Shown piece after piece: positions 17,923 to 26,245 of a stretch of 64,000 nt of DNA; the stretch's first letter is position 1, and each line of letters opens with the position of its first letter. The position numbers were made by a program, and so were the translations under genes. This DNA is from Candidatus Obscuribacterales bacterium (GTDB taxonomy: Bacteria > Cyanobacteriota > Vampirovibrionia > Obscuribacterales > Obscuribacteraceae), in contig JAGVLS010000026.1 of the NCBI GenBank assembly GCA_020054205.1, positions 62,001 to 126,000 of the forward strand, read 5' to 3'. Under the pieces are notes generated by a model. It did no database searches and was not told where the DNA came from. It was given only the letters and a program-made list of their open reading frames with translations.

Positions 17923-18837
17923 GTGTTAAAGAAAAACATAAACTTAAAACGCAATACAAATGTATTTGCTTCATTATTATTGTTATTTTCATTGGCTAGC
18001 TCCCAAAGTCTTGCTCGCTCTGTGCTAATTGCACCTCAAGCCGCCAAACAGGGGCAAACCATAGAAATAATAGTAGAGAAAGATAAAGATAGCCGGCAGC
18101 CCTATTTATCAGCCACTGGTGGGTCAATGAGCGATGGCGACTATCCTTATATATCATTCAATGGCCATAATTTTAAAACTTATCTACAATCGTCTCAAAA
18201 TAAGGATAATTTGAGTTCATATAGAGCTTTAATTGTTATTCCTGCTAATTTAAAGCCTGGTAATTATTCTATTATTTGTGATGGTTATGAGCACAAAATA
18301 AAAGTGCAATTTTCCAATTTTCCAGTGCAAAGAATTCATTTGCCTAGCACTAAAGACAATTTCATTATGTCTGCCGGTGAAGAAGAAGCAGTAGATAAAG
18401 CTAAAGCAACGCAAAGCAATGAAAAATTATGGCATGGTACGTTTAAAGCTCCGTCTAAAGCTAGAATTAGCGCCAAATATGGATTGAGACGCATAGTCAA
18501 CGGAAAATTATTAGACGATTATTTCCATTCTGGCTTGGACTATGCCGGTAGCTTAGGTAGCCCAGTTTATGCTACTCAAGGTGGCAAAGTCATTCTTGCT
18601 CATAAAGGCTGGCGTTTGCACGGCAATATAATATGTATAGATCACGGACAAGGTGTTGTATCCTTTTATATTCATTTAAAAGACATTCTGGTAAAGCAAG
18701 GTCAATTAGTCGACAGCGGGCAACAAATAGGCAAGGTAGGGCAAACAGGGCGTGCTAATGGACCACATTTGCACTTTAGTATCTATGTGAACAAAGATGC
18801 AGCCAATCCCCAGGATTGGTTTACCAAGGTTTTTTAA
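17923..18837 (+). CDS. Secreted M23 family (LytM-type) peptidase
   Basis: A 304-residue exported protein with a signal peptide (VFASLLLLFSLASSQSLA), an Ig-like N-terminal region (~30-140) and a C-terminal M23 domain (~170-300). Zinc-site residues are all visible: HSGLDYAG (His and Asp) and HLHF near the end, together with YIHL. It should cut peptide crossbridges of peptidoglycan or regulate another amidase. The GTG start at 17923 has no strong Shine-Dalgarno. It follows the PC4-like gene by 32 bases and precedes the acetyltransferase. Confidence 0.88.
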   Translation: MLKKNINLKRNTNVFASLLLLFSLASSQSLARSVLIAPQAAKQGQTIEIIVEKDKDSRQPYLSATGGSMSDGDYPYISFNGHNFKTYLQSSQNKDNLSSYRALIVIPANLKPGNYSIICDGYEHKIKVQFSNFPVQRIHLPSTKDNFIMSAGEEEAVDKAKATQSNEKLWHGTFKAPSKARISAKYGLRRIVNGKLLDDYFHSGLDYAGSLGSPVYATQGGKVILAHKGWRLHGNIICIDHGQGVVSFYIHLKDILVKQGQLVDSGQQIGKVGQTGRANGPHLHFSIYVNKDAANPQDWFTKVF

Positions 18838-18856
18838 AAGAAAGTCGAAATTTCAA

Positions 18857-19699
18857 ATGCAAATTAGCTCAATGTCAGAAGATGACTTAAAAATAGCAGT
18901 TAAATTTGCTGCTAATGAAGGTTGGAATCCAGGACTAAATGATCAGCATACTTTTTGGCAGGCAGATCCGGGTGGTTTTTTCAAAGGTGTAATTGATAAC
19001 GAAATAATATCTACCATCTCTGGTGTTACTTATGGCGATGCATTTGCTTTTATCGGACTTTATATAACTAAGTCTGCTTATCGGGGCAAAGGTTATGGAA
19101 CCAGGATTATGCGCAAATGTCTTGATTATATTGATAATCGTAATTGTGGATTAGATGGTGTAATTGCTATGGTTCACAAGTATGAAGAATTTGGTTTTAC
19201 CTCGGCTTGTAGAAATACCCGCTTTATAGGAAAAGCTAATATAAGGTCAATACCAAAACATATTTCGGATCAAATTATTGATTTAACTACCTTAGATTTT
19301 TCACTTGTTCAGCAATTTGATTCAAAAATATTTTCAACCAATCGGTCTAGATTTTTAAAATCCTGGATTTCTCAACCTAATGCTTATGCTCGCGCGCTGG
19401 TGCAAAACAGATCGCTGCTTGGTTATTATCTGGCAAGACCTTGTCTTGAAGGTTTTAAAATTGGTCCTTTATTTGCTCAAGATCAAGAGATAGCTTCATA
19501 TCTTTTAGATGATGCAGGTAATCATGTTGCTGGAAGCAAAATAATGTTAGATGTATTAGGAGCTAATCATAAAGCTTATGAGTTAGCTAAAAGCCGTGGT
19601 TTATTGCCAGACTTTCAAACTGAGCGCATGTACACAAAATCAGATCCATTGAAGCTGTCCGATCATATATTTGGTATTACTAGTTTTGAATTGGGGTAA
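18857..19699 (+). CDS. GNAT acetyltransferase with C-terminal YitH/HolE-like domain
   Basis: About 280 residues. An N-terminal GNAT domain (~1-130) has the acetyl-CoA loop YRGKGYGTRIMR, and a second domain (~150-280) resembles the Acetyltransf_18 (YitH/HolE) domain, with FKIGPLFAQD. Substrate unknown. A longer frame from ATG 18797 would overlap the preceding gene by 41 bases; ATG 18857 avoids this and begins right before the domain. A strong bidirectional hairpin follows the stop. Confidence 0.83.
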   Translation: MQISSMSEDDLKIAVKFAANEGWNPGLNDQHTFWQADPGGFFKGVIDNEIISTISGVTYGDAFAFIGLYITKSAYRGKGYGTRIMRKCLDYIDNRNCGLDGVIAMVHKYEEFGFTSACRNTRFIGKANIRSIPKHISDQIIDLTTLDFSLVQQFDSKIFSTNRSRFLKSWISQPNAYARALVQNRSLLGYYLARPCLEGFKIGPLFAQDQEIASYLLDDAGNHVAGSKIMLDVLGANHKAYELAKSRGLLPDFQTERMYTKSDPLKLSDHIFGITSFELG

Positions 19700-19711
19700 A
19701 AATTGCTTACA

Positions 19712-19747
19712 AAAAAGCAAGCACTACCGAAGAAGTGCTTGCTTTTT
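19712..19747. terminator. Bidirectional rho-independent terminator
   Basis: A perfect 14-bp stem (AAAAAGCAAGCACT at 19712-19725 with AGTGCTTGCTTTTT at 19734-19747) and an eight-base loop lie between convergent genes. Each arm supplies a T-run in one direction, so it can end both the acetyltransferase and sepF transcripts. Confidence 0.9.
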
Positions 19748-19762
19748 ATGACAATTACTCTG

Positions 19763-20257
19763 TTAGCTTAATTGTGTTTTCCAGAACACATCTTTAATTG
19801 CTTTGGCTGAGCTGGACTCAGCATTAATCATCACTGATGCTGGTGCAAATAAAAATACACCATCGCCAATGCGTTGTTGATGTCCGTCTATTGCATGAGT
19901 TGCTCCAGATAAGAAGTCAACAATTCTTTGTGATTGTTCATTATCTAAAAGATGCAAATTGAGCAAAACTGAACGACGTCCACGTAAATGATCCACTATC
20001 TCAAGCGATTCTTCAAAAGTTCTAGGTTCAATTACCATAACTTCAGAAGATGGTTGAGCATTAGGATGATCAACGACTTTGGAATTTGTATTTGAGCTGA
20101 TGACTTTATGGCGATCAATTGGTTGTTTTTCAAGAGCCAATTGCCCATTAGTTGCATATACATCGTCACTAGTTTCAAATAAATCCTCAAAGTCTTCTTG
20201 GTCGTAGTTATCTGATGGACCAAACCAGAAACTCTTGAATTTTTGAACTATACTCAC
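19763..20257 (-). CDS. sepF: Cell division protein SepF
   Basis: A 164-residue SepF protein, the membrane-binding partner of FtsZ in Cyanobacteria, Firmicutes and Actinobacteria. It has a short amphipathic N-terminal helix (SIVQKFKSFWFG), an acidic variable linker (~15-75) and the conserved core (~80-160): EPRTFEESLEIVDHLRGRRS, DFLSGATHAIDG, RIGDGVFLFAP. A Shine-Dalgarno GGAGG precedes the ATG. It lies directly downstream of the YggS gene, the ylmE-ylmF arrangement known from cyanobacteria and Gram-positives. Confidence 0.93.
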   Translation of the reverse strand: MSIVQKFKSFWFGPSDNYDQEDFEDLFETSDDVYATNGQLALEKQPIDRHKVISSNTNSKVVDHPNAQPSSEVMVIEPRTFEESLEIVDHLRGRRSVLLNLHLLDNEQSQRIVDFLSGATHAIDGHQQRIGDGVFLFAPASVMINAESSSAKAIKDVFWKTQLS

Positions 20258-20326
20258 AACCGTCCTCCTTACTTCTATCCTTATCAGGCTATTGCCGACA
20301 TATCACCACAATATGCAGCCGATCTA

Positions 20327-21004
20327 TTAGCCTCCCCTTGATTTGTTGATACCAAAAATTGCTTGTCCGAGCCTAATCATTGTGGACCCGCAGGCTAAAG
20401 CTTCTTGATAATCCTGGCTCATGCCCATGGAGAGCTCTTTAAGGGCTAGTCCATAAGTAGATTCAAGCTCATCTCGTAAAGCTTTTAAGCCATTGAAACA
20501 CTGACGCCAAATTTGAGTATCACTTTCAAATGGTGCCATTGTCATAAGTCCTTCAATGCTTATATTCGGTAAACTAAGTATTTGTTTAAAACTTTTTTTT
20601 ATCTCTTCTGGCGTAAACCCGCCCTTATTGTCATCCCGATGTAGTTTCACTTGCAGCAAGATGGGTTGTGTAACGGAATTTTTCTGAGCTTGCTTACTAA
20701 TTTCATTAGCCAAATTGAATGAATCAACTGAATGTATCAAAGCAAAATTACCAACCACATTTTTTACTTTGTTAGTTTGTAGATGGCCGATAAAATGCCA
20801 ATTTATTTTTTCACTCATTTCGTGAGAAATAAGTTTGCGTTTTGATAAAGCATCTTGTACTCGGTTTTCACCAAATTCAGTGACACCAGATTGAAATGCT
20901 TCTTCAATTTGTTCGATAGATGCATTTTTAGAGACAGCAACAAGGGTAATTGGGCGATTACCCAAAGTCTCTTTTATGCGAGCTAGGTTATGAGACACAC
21001 TCAT
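20327..21004 (-). CDS. YggS-type pyridoxal-phosphate homeostasis protein
   Basis: A 225-residue TIM-barrel PLP-binding protein of the YggS/PipY/PLPBP family, which buffers PLP and amino-acid pools. Visible motifs are VAVSKNASIEQI (PLP-Lys in the KNAS/KT region), FGENRVQDALSK, WHFIGHLQTNKVKNV, the GGFTPEE loop and MGMSQDYQEALACGSTMIRLG near the C-terminus. It precedes sepF with a 69-base gap and probably shares its promoter. Confidence 0.93.
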   Translation of the reverse strand: MSVSHNLARIKETLGNRPITLVAVSKNASIEQIEEAFQSGVTEFGENRVQDALSKRKLISHEMSEKINWHFIGHLQTNKVKNVVGNFALIHSVDSFNLANEISKQAQKNSVTQPILLQVKLHRDDNKGGFTPEEIKKSFKQILSLPNISIEGLMTMAPFESDTQIWRQCFNGLKALRDELESTYGLALKELSMGMSQDYQEALACGSTMIRLGQAIFGINKSRGG

Positions 21005-21057
21005 GCCTTTCTATAGAAGCTAGTGCATCATGGGTGATGCCACCGTCAACGCCTACT

Positions 21058-21087
21058 ATTAACGCTCGCAAACGGGTAATTTGTCAA
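21058..21087 (-). promoter_or_regulatory. Candidate promoter of yggS-sepF
   Basis: On the minus strand a consensus TTGACA (21087-21082) is followed after 18 bases by GTTAAT (21063-21058, four of six matches). The leader to the YggS ATG would be about 45 bases. Confidence 0.4.
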
Positions 21088-21230
21088 GTCAAAATTGCAG
21101 ATTTTCTAAAAATATTTTTTCTTGCATCGACAATAATTTTGTTACCGTAAATTTTGATCTCGTTAAGAAGCAGAACCAGAGTCAGTTTTTACTGGTATCA
21201 CAAAAAAAATTTTCAGAAAATATATAAAGG

Positions 21231-22022
21231 TTAATTTTCAAAGTGTGAACTGATTAATGCAAGAGAATATATAGCTGCTGTTTCTGATCTGAGAATTCTT
21301 GGACCTAAAGATACAGATTTCCAACCAGACTTTATAGCTAAATCAATTTCTTCGTTTGTAAAACCACCTTCGGGACCTAGTAACACTGATACCTGATTTG
21401 GTGCCTCATCATTTAACTCATCTAGTGCAGATCTAAGCGCTAATACATCAGCACGCTCAATGCATATAAACCCGACATTAAATTTATGCTTAATAGTTAA
21501 GCTTTGGAGGCATTGCTTGAATTTTATTGGTTCCACTATAAGTGGTATCGTCCATCTTTCACATTGTTCGGCAGATTCTTTCAAAATCGTTTGCCAGCGA
21601 CTTCTTTTATGATTGGATAATCCTTCATTAGCCTTGATGACAGTGCGTTCTGTAATTAGAGGAATAATTTGGTCTGTCCCGATTTCTGTAAGTTTTTCTA
21701 GGCAAAAATCAAATCGGCTTCCTTTGATGAGAGGAATTATGACTGTAAATGAAGGTAATTTTGCTTGAATTTGTTTTTCTATTTTTATCACCTGGCAAGT
21801 GATATTTTTTTTGACCAGGTTTACAAGAGAGCATTCCCATAATTCACCTGAATTGTTCAAAAGCCTAATGATATTGCCCGCTCTAAGCCTTAGCACTAGC
21901 GTTATCTGTTTGATAATGCTAGCTGATTTAATAGTAAAACTATAAGGCAAAGATGTCTCTGCAATTGATATTACATTAGGTTCTATATCTTGACTGCTGA
22001 TAAAAAAACGTGGGATTTGCAT
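21231..22022 (-). CDS. rsmE: 16S rRNA (uracil-1498-N3)-methyltransferase RsmE
   Basis: SPOUT-class methyltransferase modifying U1498 of 16S rRNA. The 263 residues have the N-terminal PUA-like domain (~1-75, with RAGNIIRLLNNSGELWEC) and the C-terminal trefoil-knot domain with LTEIGTDQIIPLITERTV, KESAEQCERWTIP and LLGPEGGFTNEEIDLA; SLGPRILRSETA near the end is the knot signature. The gene stands alone and is divergent from accD. Confidence 0.95.
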   Translation of the reverse strand: MQIPRFFISSQDIEPNVISIAETSLPYSFTIKSASIIKQITLVLRLRAGNIIRLLNNSGELWECSLVNLVKKNITCQVIKIEKQIQAKLPSFTVIIPLIKGSRFDFCLEKLTEIGTDQIIPLITERTVIKANEGLSNHKRSRWQTILKESAEQCERWTIPLIVEPIKFKQCLQSLTIKHKFNVGFICIERADVLALRSALDELNDEAPNQVSVLLGPEGGFTNEEIDLAIKSGWKSVSLGPRILRSETAAIYSLALISSHFEN

Positions 22023-22052
22023 AATTTATGATTTTGTTGACATCTGCTTGGA

Positions 22053-22061
22053 TGATATAAT
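22053..22061 (+). promoter_or_regulatory. Extended -10 promoter of accD
   Basis: TGATATAAT is a perfect extended -10 (TGn then TATAAT). A consensus TTGACA lies at 22037-22042 but only 13 bases from the -10, too close for a normal -35, so the extended -10 probably drives expression. The leader to accD would be about 95 bases. Confidence 0.45.
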
Positions 22062-22163
22062 TTCAGCCCTAGGAAATACTCCTAATAGATAGATGTTTCT
22101 ATTATTGCTCTTTTGTAAGTCAATATGGACAAAAGATATGGAAACACTTAATAGGAAAATTGG

Positions 22164-23117
22164 TTGAGCAAAAATATGGATTTAAAAGAATGGTTCGCAA
22201 ACAGGCAAAAACGGCAGGAGTATGCCCAGGTTAAACAACCCCTGACAACGGAAGAATATTGTGCATTATGGACACAATGCTTTCAATGTAGGGAATTGCT
22301 TTATACTCGTGACTTAAGAGTTAGCTTGTACGTATGCCCTAAATGCCAATACCATTTTCGCATTGGTGCAGAAGAACGCATTGAGCAATTAGCTGATCCA
22401 GATACATTTGTCGAAATAGATGCAAATTTGATTTCATCGGATCCATTAGGTTTTGTAGATAGCGAACCTTATCCAGTAAGACAAAAAGAAGCAAGCAAAA
22501 AGTCTGGTTTGAAAGAAGCTATTATCACTGGCACCATGAAAATCAATGATTTGCCAGTTGCTATTGGTTTTATGGACTTTGGGCATTTTGGTGGTTCTAT
22601 GGGTTCTGTTGTTGGCGAGAAAGTTACTCGCTTGATTGAACATGCTCAAAGCAAATCACTACCCGTTATTATTATCAGCAGCTCTGGTGGAGCTAGAATG
22701 CAAGAAGGTATTTTAAGTCTTATGCAGCTAGCAAAAACAAGCTCTGCTTTGAAATCATTTCATGATGCTGGTTTACTTTATATTTCCATACTGAGTGAGC
22801 CAACTTTTGGCGGCGTTACAGCTAGTTTTGCCATGCTGGGCGATATTATTATTGCTGAGCCAGGCGCGCGTGTTGGATTTGCTGGACGACGCGTAATTGA
22901 ACAGACTATAAGACAAAAATTGCCAGCCGATTTTCAAACAGCAGAATATTTATTGAAACACGGACAAGTAGATATGGTTATCGAAAGAGCAAAAATGCGA
23001 GACATTTTGGCTAAACTTATTGTTTTCCATGGTGCTCATGATAAGAGAGAAAATCATTCAAGTATTCAACATGAAAAAAGCAAAAATAAATCAGAATCTA
23101 CCTTATCAAGTCGCTAA
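22164..23117 (+). CDS. accD: Acetyl-CoA carboxylase carboxyltransferase subunit beta
   Basis: Beta half of the carboxyltransferase that makes malonyl-CoA for fatty-acid synthesis. 317 residues: N-terminal four-Cys zinc ribbon (CFQC and CPKC, ~38-62) and a crotonase-like domain with GSMGSVVGEK, SSSGGARMQEG and EPGARVGFAGRRVIEQT. TTG at 22164 has AGGAA six bases upstream; ATG at 22176 is a less likely start. The C-terminus is a charged Ser/Asn/Lys tail. accA follows after 12 bases. Confidence 0.95.
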   Translation: MSKNMDLKEWFANRQKRQEYAQVKQPLTTEEYCALWTQCFQCRELLYTRDLRVSLYVCPKCQYHFRIGAEERIEQLADPDTFVEIDANLISSDPLGFVDSEPYPVRQKEASKKSGLKEAIITGTMKINDLPVAIGFMDFGHFGGSMGSVVGEKVTRLIEHAQSKSLPVIIISSSGGARMQEGILSLMQLAKTSSALKSFHDAGLLYISILSEPTFGGVTASFAMLGDIIIAEPGARVGFAGRRVIEQTIRQKLPADFQTAEYLLKHGQVDMVIERAKMRDILAKLIVFHGAHDKRENHSSIQHEKSKNKSESTLSSR

Positions 23118-23129
23118 GGAGCGAATAAA

Positions 23130-24110
23130 ATGGCCACTCAAGAAAAAAAATCGCTACCATTAGAATTTGAACAGCCTTTAGTATTATTGGCTCAACAAAT
23201 TGAAGCCTTAGAAAAACAACTTCAAGAAACCCATAATCCAGAACTAGATGAAGATTTAAAACGTTTGCATGAACAATATGGTAATTTGAAACGTTCTTTA
23301 TATAGTAATTTAAGACCAATTGATCATTTAGCTTTAGCAAGACATCCCCAACGTCCTTATACTCGTGATTATTTTGAACGTTTTGATCCAAATTGGTTGG
23401 AATTGCATGGCGATCGCAAAGGTGCTGATGATCCAGCCATGGTTTGTGGATTGCTTAATATCAATGGGGTAAAAATATTAGCTATTGGCACTCAAAAAGG
23501 TCGTAGCCTAAGAGATAAACAGCATTGTAATTTTGGTATGCCACAACCTGAAGGATATCGTAAAGCTTTGCGCTTTTTTCAGCATGCTGAAAAATTTGCC
23601 TTGCCGGTAGTGACCTTAATAGATACTCCTGGGGCATATCCAGGCATGGCAGCTGAAGAGCATAACCAAGCTGAAGCCATTGCTGTCAATTTGAGGGAAC
23701 TTTCTGGGCTAACTGTTCCGGTAATTGCTATTGTCACTGGCGAAGGCGGTTCAGGAGGTGCATTAGGTATTGGTGTTGCTAATAGAATTTTGATGTTAGA
23801 ACACTCGGTTTATTCGGTAATATCACCAGAAGGTTGCGCTTCCATTCTTTGGCGATCGGCTGACAAAGTTGCTGAAGCTTGTAATGCTATGAAAATGACA
23901 GCTAAAGAAATTCAAGCTTTAGGAATAGTTGATGAAGTTGTGGAAGAACCTTTAGGTGGAGCACACCATGATTATGATTTAGTTGCAAAAAACTTAGGCA
24001 AGGCTTTAGTTAAACACATTAAAGAACTAAGCAAATTATCGCGGGCAGATTTACGCAAAGACAGACAAAATAAATTCCGTAAAATAGGTGCTTTTGTAGA
24101 AGCAAAATAA
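23130..24110 (+). CDS. accA: Acetyl-CoA carboxylase carboxyltransferase subunit alpha
   Basis: Alpha half of the carboxyltransferase, 326 residues. Family motifs in order: LEFEQPLVLLAQQIEALEKQ, ARHPQRPYTRDY, ELHGDRKGADDPA, GFPQ-like FGMPQPEGYRKALR, DTPGAYPG, GEGGSGGALGIGVAN and SPEGCASILWR. AAGGAG precedes the ATG. It is adjacent to accD, as expected for proteins that assemble as alpha2-beta2, though in many bacteria the two genes are apart. Confidence 0.96.
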   Translation: MATQEKKSLPLEFEQPLVLLAQQIEALEKQLQETHNPELDEDLKRLHEQYGNLKRSLYSNLRPIDHLALARHPQRPYTRDYFERFDPNWLELHGDRKGADDPAMVCGLLNINGVKILAIGTQKGRSLRDKQHCNFGMPQPEGYRKALRFFQHAEKFALPVVTLIDTPGAYPGMAAEEHNQAEAIAVNLRELSGLTVPVIAIVTGEGGSGGALGIGVANRILMLEHSVYSVISPEGCASILWRSADKVAEACNAMKMTAKEIQALGIVDEVVEEPLGGAHHDYDLVAKNLGKALVKHIKELSKLSRADLRKDRQNKFRKIGAFVEAK

Positions 24111-24261
24111 AATATACTTCTCCATTTACTTGTTGTGTTTTTAAATACGTAATAAATTGCAAAAAGTTCAAAGAAAAGTAATTAAATAACAAAATTAATT
24201 TAGTAGTGCTGTTAAGTCTTTGCAATTAAAGCTTGATGGCTAGTCGTCGTCGTATTGCTTT

Positions 24262-24293
24262 GTCAGAATTTTGTTTATTTTTCTGACCTTTTT
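24262..24293 (+). terminator. Terminator after accA
   Basis: GTCAGAA (24262-24268) pairs with TTCTGAC (24281-24287), followed by CTTTTT. It is about 150 bases beyond the accA stop and no gene intervenes. Confidence 0.55.
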
Positions 24294-24315
24294 ACGCGTT
24301 GTAAAACATGTAGGG

Positions 24316-24337
24316 AAAAGGATCACTTGACTGATCC
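24316..24337 (-). terminator. Terminator after the second zinc-ribbon kinase
   Basis: On the minus strand GGATCA, a six-base loop and TGATCC are followed by TTTT (24319-24316). It lies some 45 bases beyond the kinase stop codon. Confidence 0.6.
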
Positions 24338-24380
24338 CACAAAGAAGATATATGCGTTATCGATTTTGCTGGTTGTTTTA

Positions 24381-26039
24381 CTATTTAGCGAGTGTTGCAT
24401 ATTTTGCTAAAAGTGATTGTACTTCACTGCTTTTGCTTTCTTTGCTGGATATTTGTTTGAGTAAGTTGACAGCATTAGTATAGTGCTTATTTTTCGCTTC
24501 TTTTTTTGCTAAGCGTAAATATATTGAATTCAACATTTTTTGCTCTGAATTAGTCAATTGTTTAAAATGTGCTTTTGTTTCCAGCAAACTTCGTGCTTGA
24601 TCTAATTTGTTCTGTGCAACTAGTCCTTCTATATCTATCATTTTTTCAATGGAATCTAATTTGCCACCTTTTTTCATGATTTTATTTATTGTCGGCTCAT
24701 TTATGACTAGAAATAATAATGAAGCAAATAAAAATATAGTCAGTATTCCCGGCAATATTTGTTGGAATAAAGCCATAAAGCGGACTGTAATTGGAATTGA
24801 AATGGAAGTTCTTCTGTTTCCTTCTTGATAAATATGGCTGTTTGTAGAGGTGTTAAGAATAAGCGTGGTCTCGTCTTCTTTTTTCTTTTTCTTTTCTCGC
24901 CTTTTTCTTTTCTTTTCCTTTTCATCAGGACTAACTTGAGTTTGTGCTTGAACTTCTAATTTTTTACTTAGTGCTTTGGTAAAAACATCTTGCATTTCAG
25001 AATTAGCGGCTTCGACAAATTCAGATTGCTTTTTCATGATTAGTTCTGCAATTTGATTGCTGCTAGGAAAAACATTGAGCAGTTCTTCTTTCTTTCCGCA
25101 AGCACTTTGTAATGCTTTCCAAAATTCGTCAATGCTTTGATAGCGATCATCTACCTGTTTAGTTAGAGACTTTTGAACTACACTTTCTAAAAACGGTGGA
25201 AAATCTAAATCTGGTCTAGCTACATTTAGCGACGGTGGTGGTTCTTTTACATGCATGGACATAACTGTATATACATCTTTGCTGCCAAAGGGGGCTTTAC
25301 CAGTCAATGCTTCATATAACACTACACCTAATGAATAAACATCACTGCGATGATCAATTTTTAGACCATCACATTGTTCTGGGCTCATATAAGTTGGACT
25401 ACCACAAATAGTGCCAGTTTTAGTTATTTTACTAAAAGTATCTTCGCTTTCTTGAAAGAATTTTGCTATGCCAAAATCAACTACTTTTAAAGGCAAAACT
25501 CCATCTGGACCATCTTCGATAACTATATTTTCTGGCTTAATGTCTCGATGGACAACCCCACATTTATGAGCTTCTGATAAAGCTTGGCATACTTGATCAA
25601 ATACCAATAAAATTTCATCTACTGTCAAACAGCCGCTGCGCTTAATGAGATCGGCAAGATTTTTGCCTTTGAGCAATTCCATTACCATGTACGGCTGCCC
25701 AGAGGGTAAAACACCATAGTCATATAATGTGGTGATATGTGGATGATTTAGGCGGCTGGCAGCCTTTGCTTCTGTTTGAAAACGCTTAAGAGAAACCTCA
25801 TCAGAGACTAATTCATCATGTAATACTTTAATGGCTACTTCTCTACCTAAAGGCTCTTGGCTAGCCTTGTAAATTGTGCCCATAGAGCCTTTAGCTAATA
25901 CAGAATCAATTTTGTAACGGTCTTGGATGCTTTTGCCTACTAGAGGATCTTTGCTTAAAACAATAAGCCGAGAAGAATCTTTAGGGCAAAATTCTTGCTC
26001 ATCCTCAAACTGAAAGTTGCAAACAAGACATAGCTTCAT
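24381..26039 (-). CDS. Zinc-ribbon Ser/Thr protein kinase with basic linker, TM and helical tail
   Basis: A 552-residue paralogue of the kinase at 7034. Order: Cys-containing ribbon (CLVCNFQF...CPKD, ~4-21), Hanks kinase domain (~42-315) with KGSMGTIYKAS loop, AIKVLH lysine, HRDIKPEN, DFGIAK and SPTYMSPEQ, then a linker containing an extremely basic block (KEKKRKRREKKKKK, ~378), one membrane helix (~430-455) and a C-terminal helical, TPR-like segment outside. All catalytic motifs are intact. The basic block is encoded by a long pyrimidine run on the plus strand (about 24880-24930). The gene stands alone; a secreted TPR protein is encoded 1.4 kb away. Confidence 0.9.
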   Translation of the reverse strand: MKLCLVCNFQFEDEQEFCPKDSSRLIVLSKDPLVGKSIQDRYKIDSVLAKGSMGTIYKASQEPLGREVAIKVLHDELVSDEVSLKRFQTEAKAASRLNHPHITTLYDYGVLPSGQPYMVMELLKGKNLADLIKRSGCLTVDEILLVFDQVCQALSEAHKCGVVHRDIKPENIVIEDGPDGVLPLKVVDFGIAKFFQESEDTFSKITKTGTICGSPTYMSPEQCDGLKIDHRSDVYSLGVVLYEALTGKAPFGSKDVYTVMSMHVKEPPPSLNVARPDLDFPPFLESVVQKSLTKQVDDRYQSIDEFWKALQSACGKKEELLNVFPSSNQIAELIMKKQSEFVEAANSEMQDVFTKALSKKLEVQAQTQVSPDEKEKKRKRREKKKKKEDETTLILNTSTNSHIYQEGNRRTSISIPITVRFMALFQQILPGILTIFLFASLLFLVINEPTINKIMKKGGKLDSIEKMIDIEGLVAQNKLDQARSLLETKAHFKQLTNSEQKMLNSIYLRLAKKEAKNKHYTNAVNLLKQISSKESKSSEVQSLLAKYATLAK

Positions 26040-26245
26040 AGTGAATTAGATTAACTTTGTGATGCTGTCACCTTTAAGATAAACTTACCCAGACTAAAAG
26101 ACTGCAAATCAGAGATTATAAGACTAAGCTAGATGTATCAATTTTTAATAGCATTTCTTAAATTACCATTACAACTAACACTTTTCCTTCTATTACTATT
26201 ACATTATGGTTCGGCAGTAATTATGCATTTCAATAGCTTCCTCTA

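Noticed and set aside
20988-21071. Short minus-strand frame (TTG 21071) reading a VDGGI-like segment in the yggS leader
   Set aside because: Only 27 codons, no ribosome-binding site, ends inside the yggS gene. Treated as leader sequence, not a gene.
22037-22042. TTGACA as -35 of accD
   Set aside because: The distance to TATAAT is only 13 bases; the extended -10 is a better explanation.
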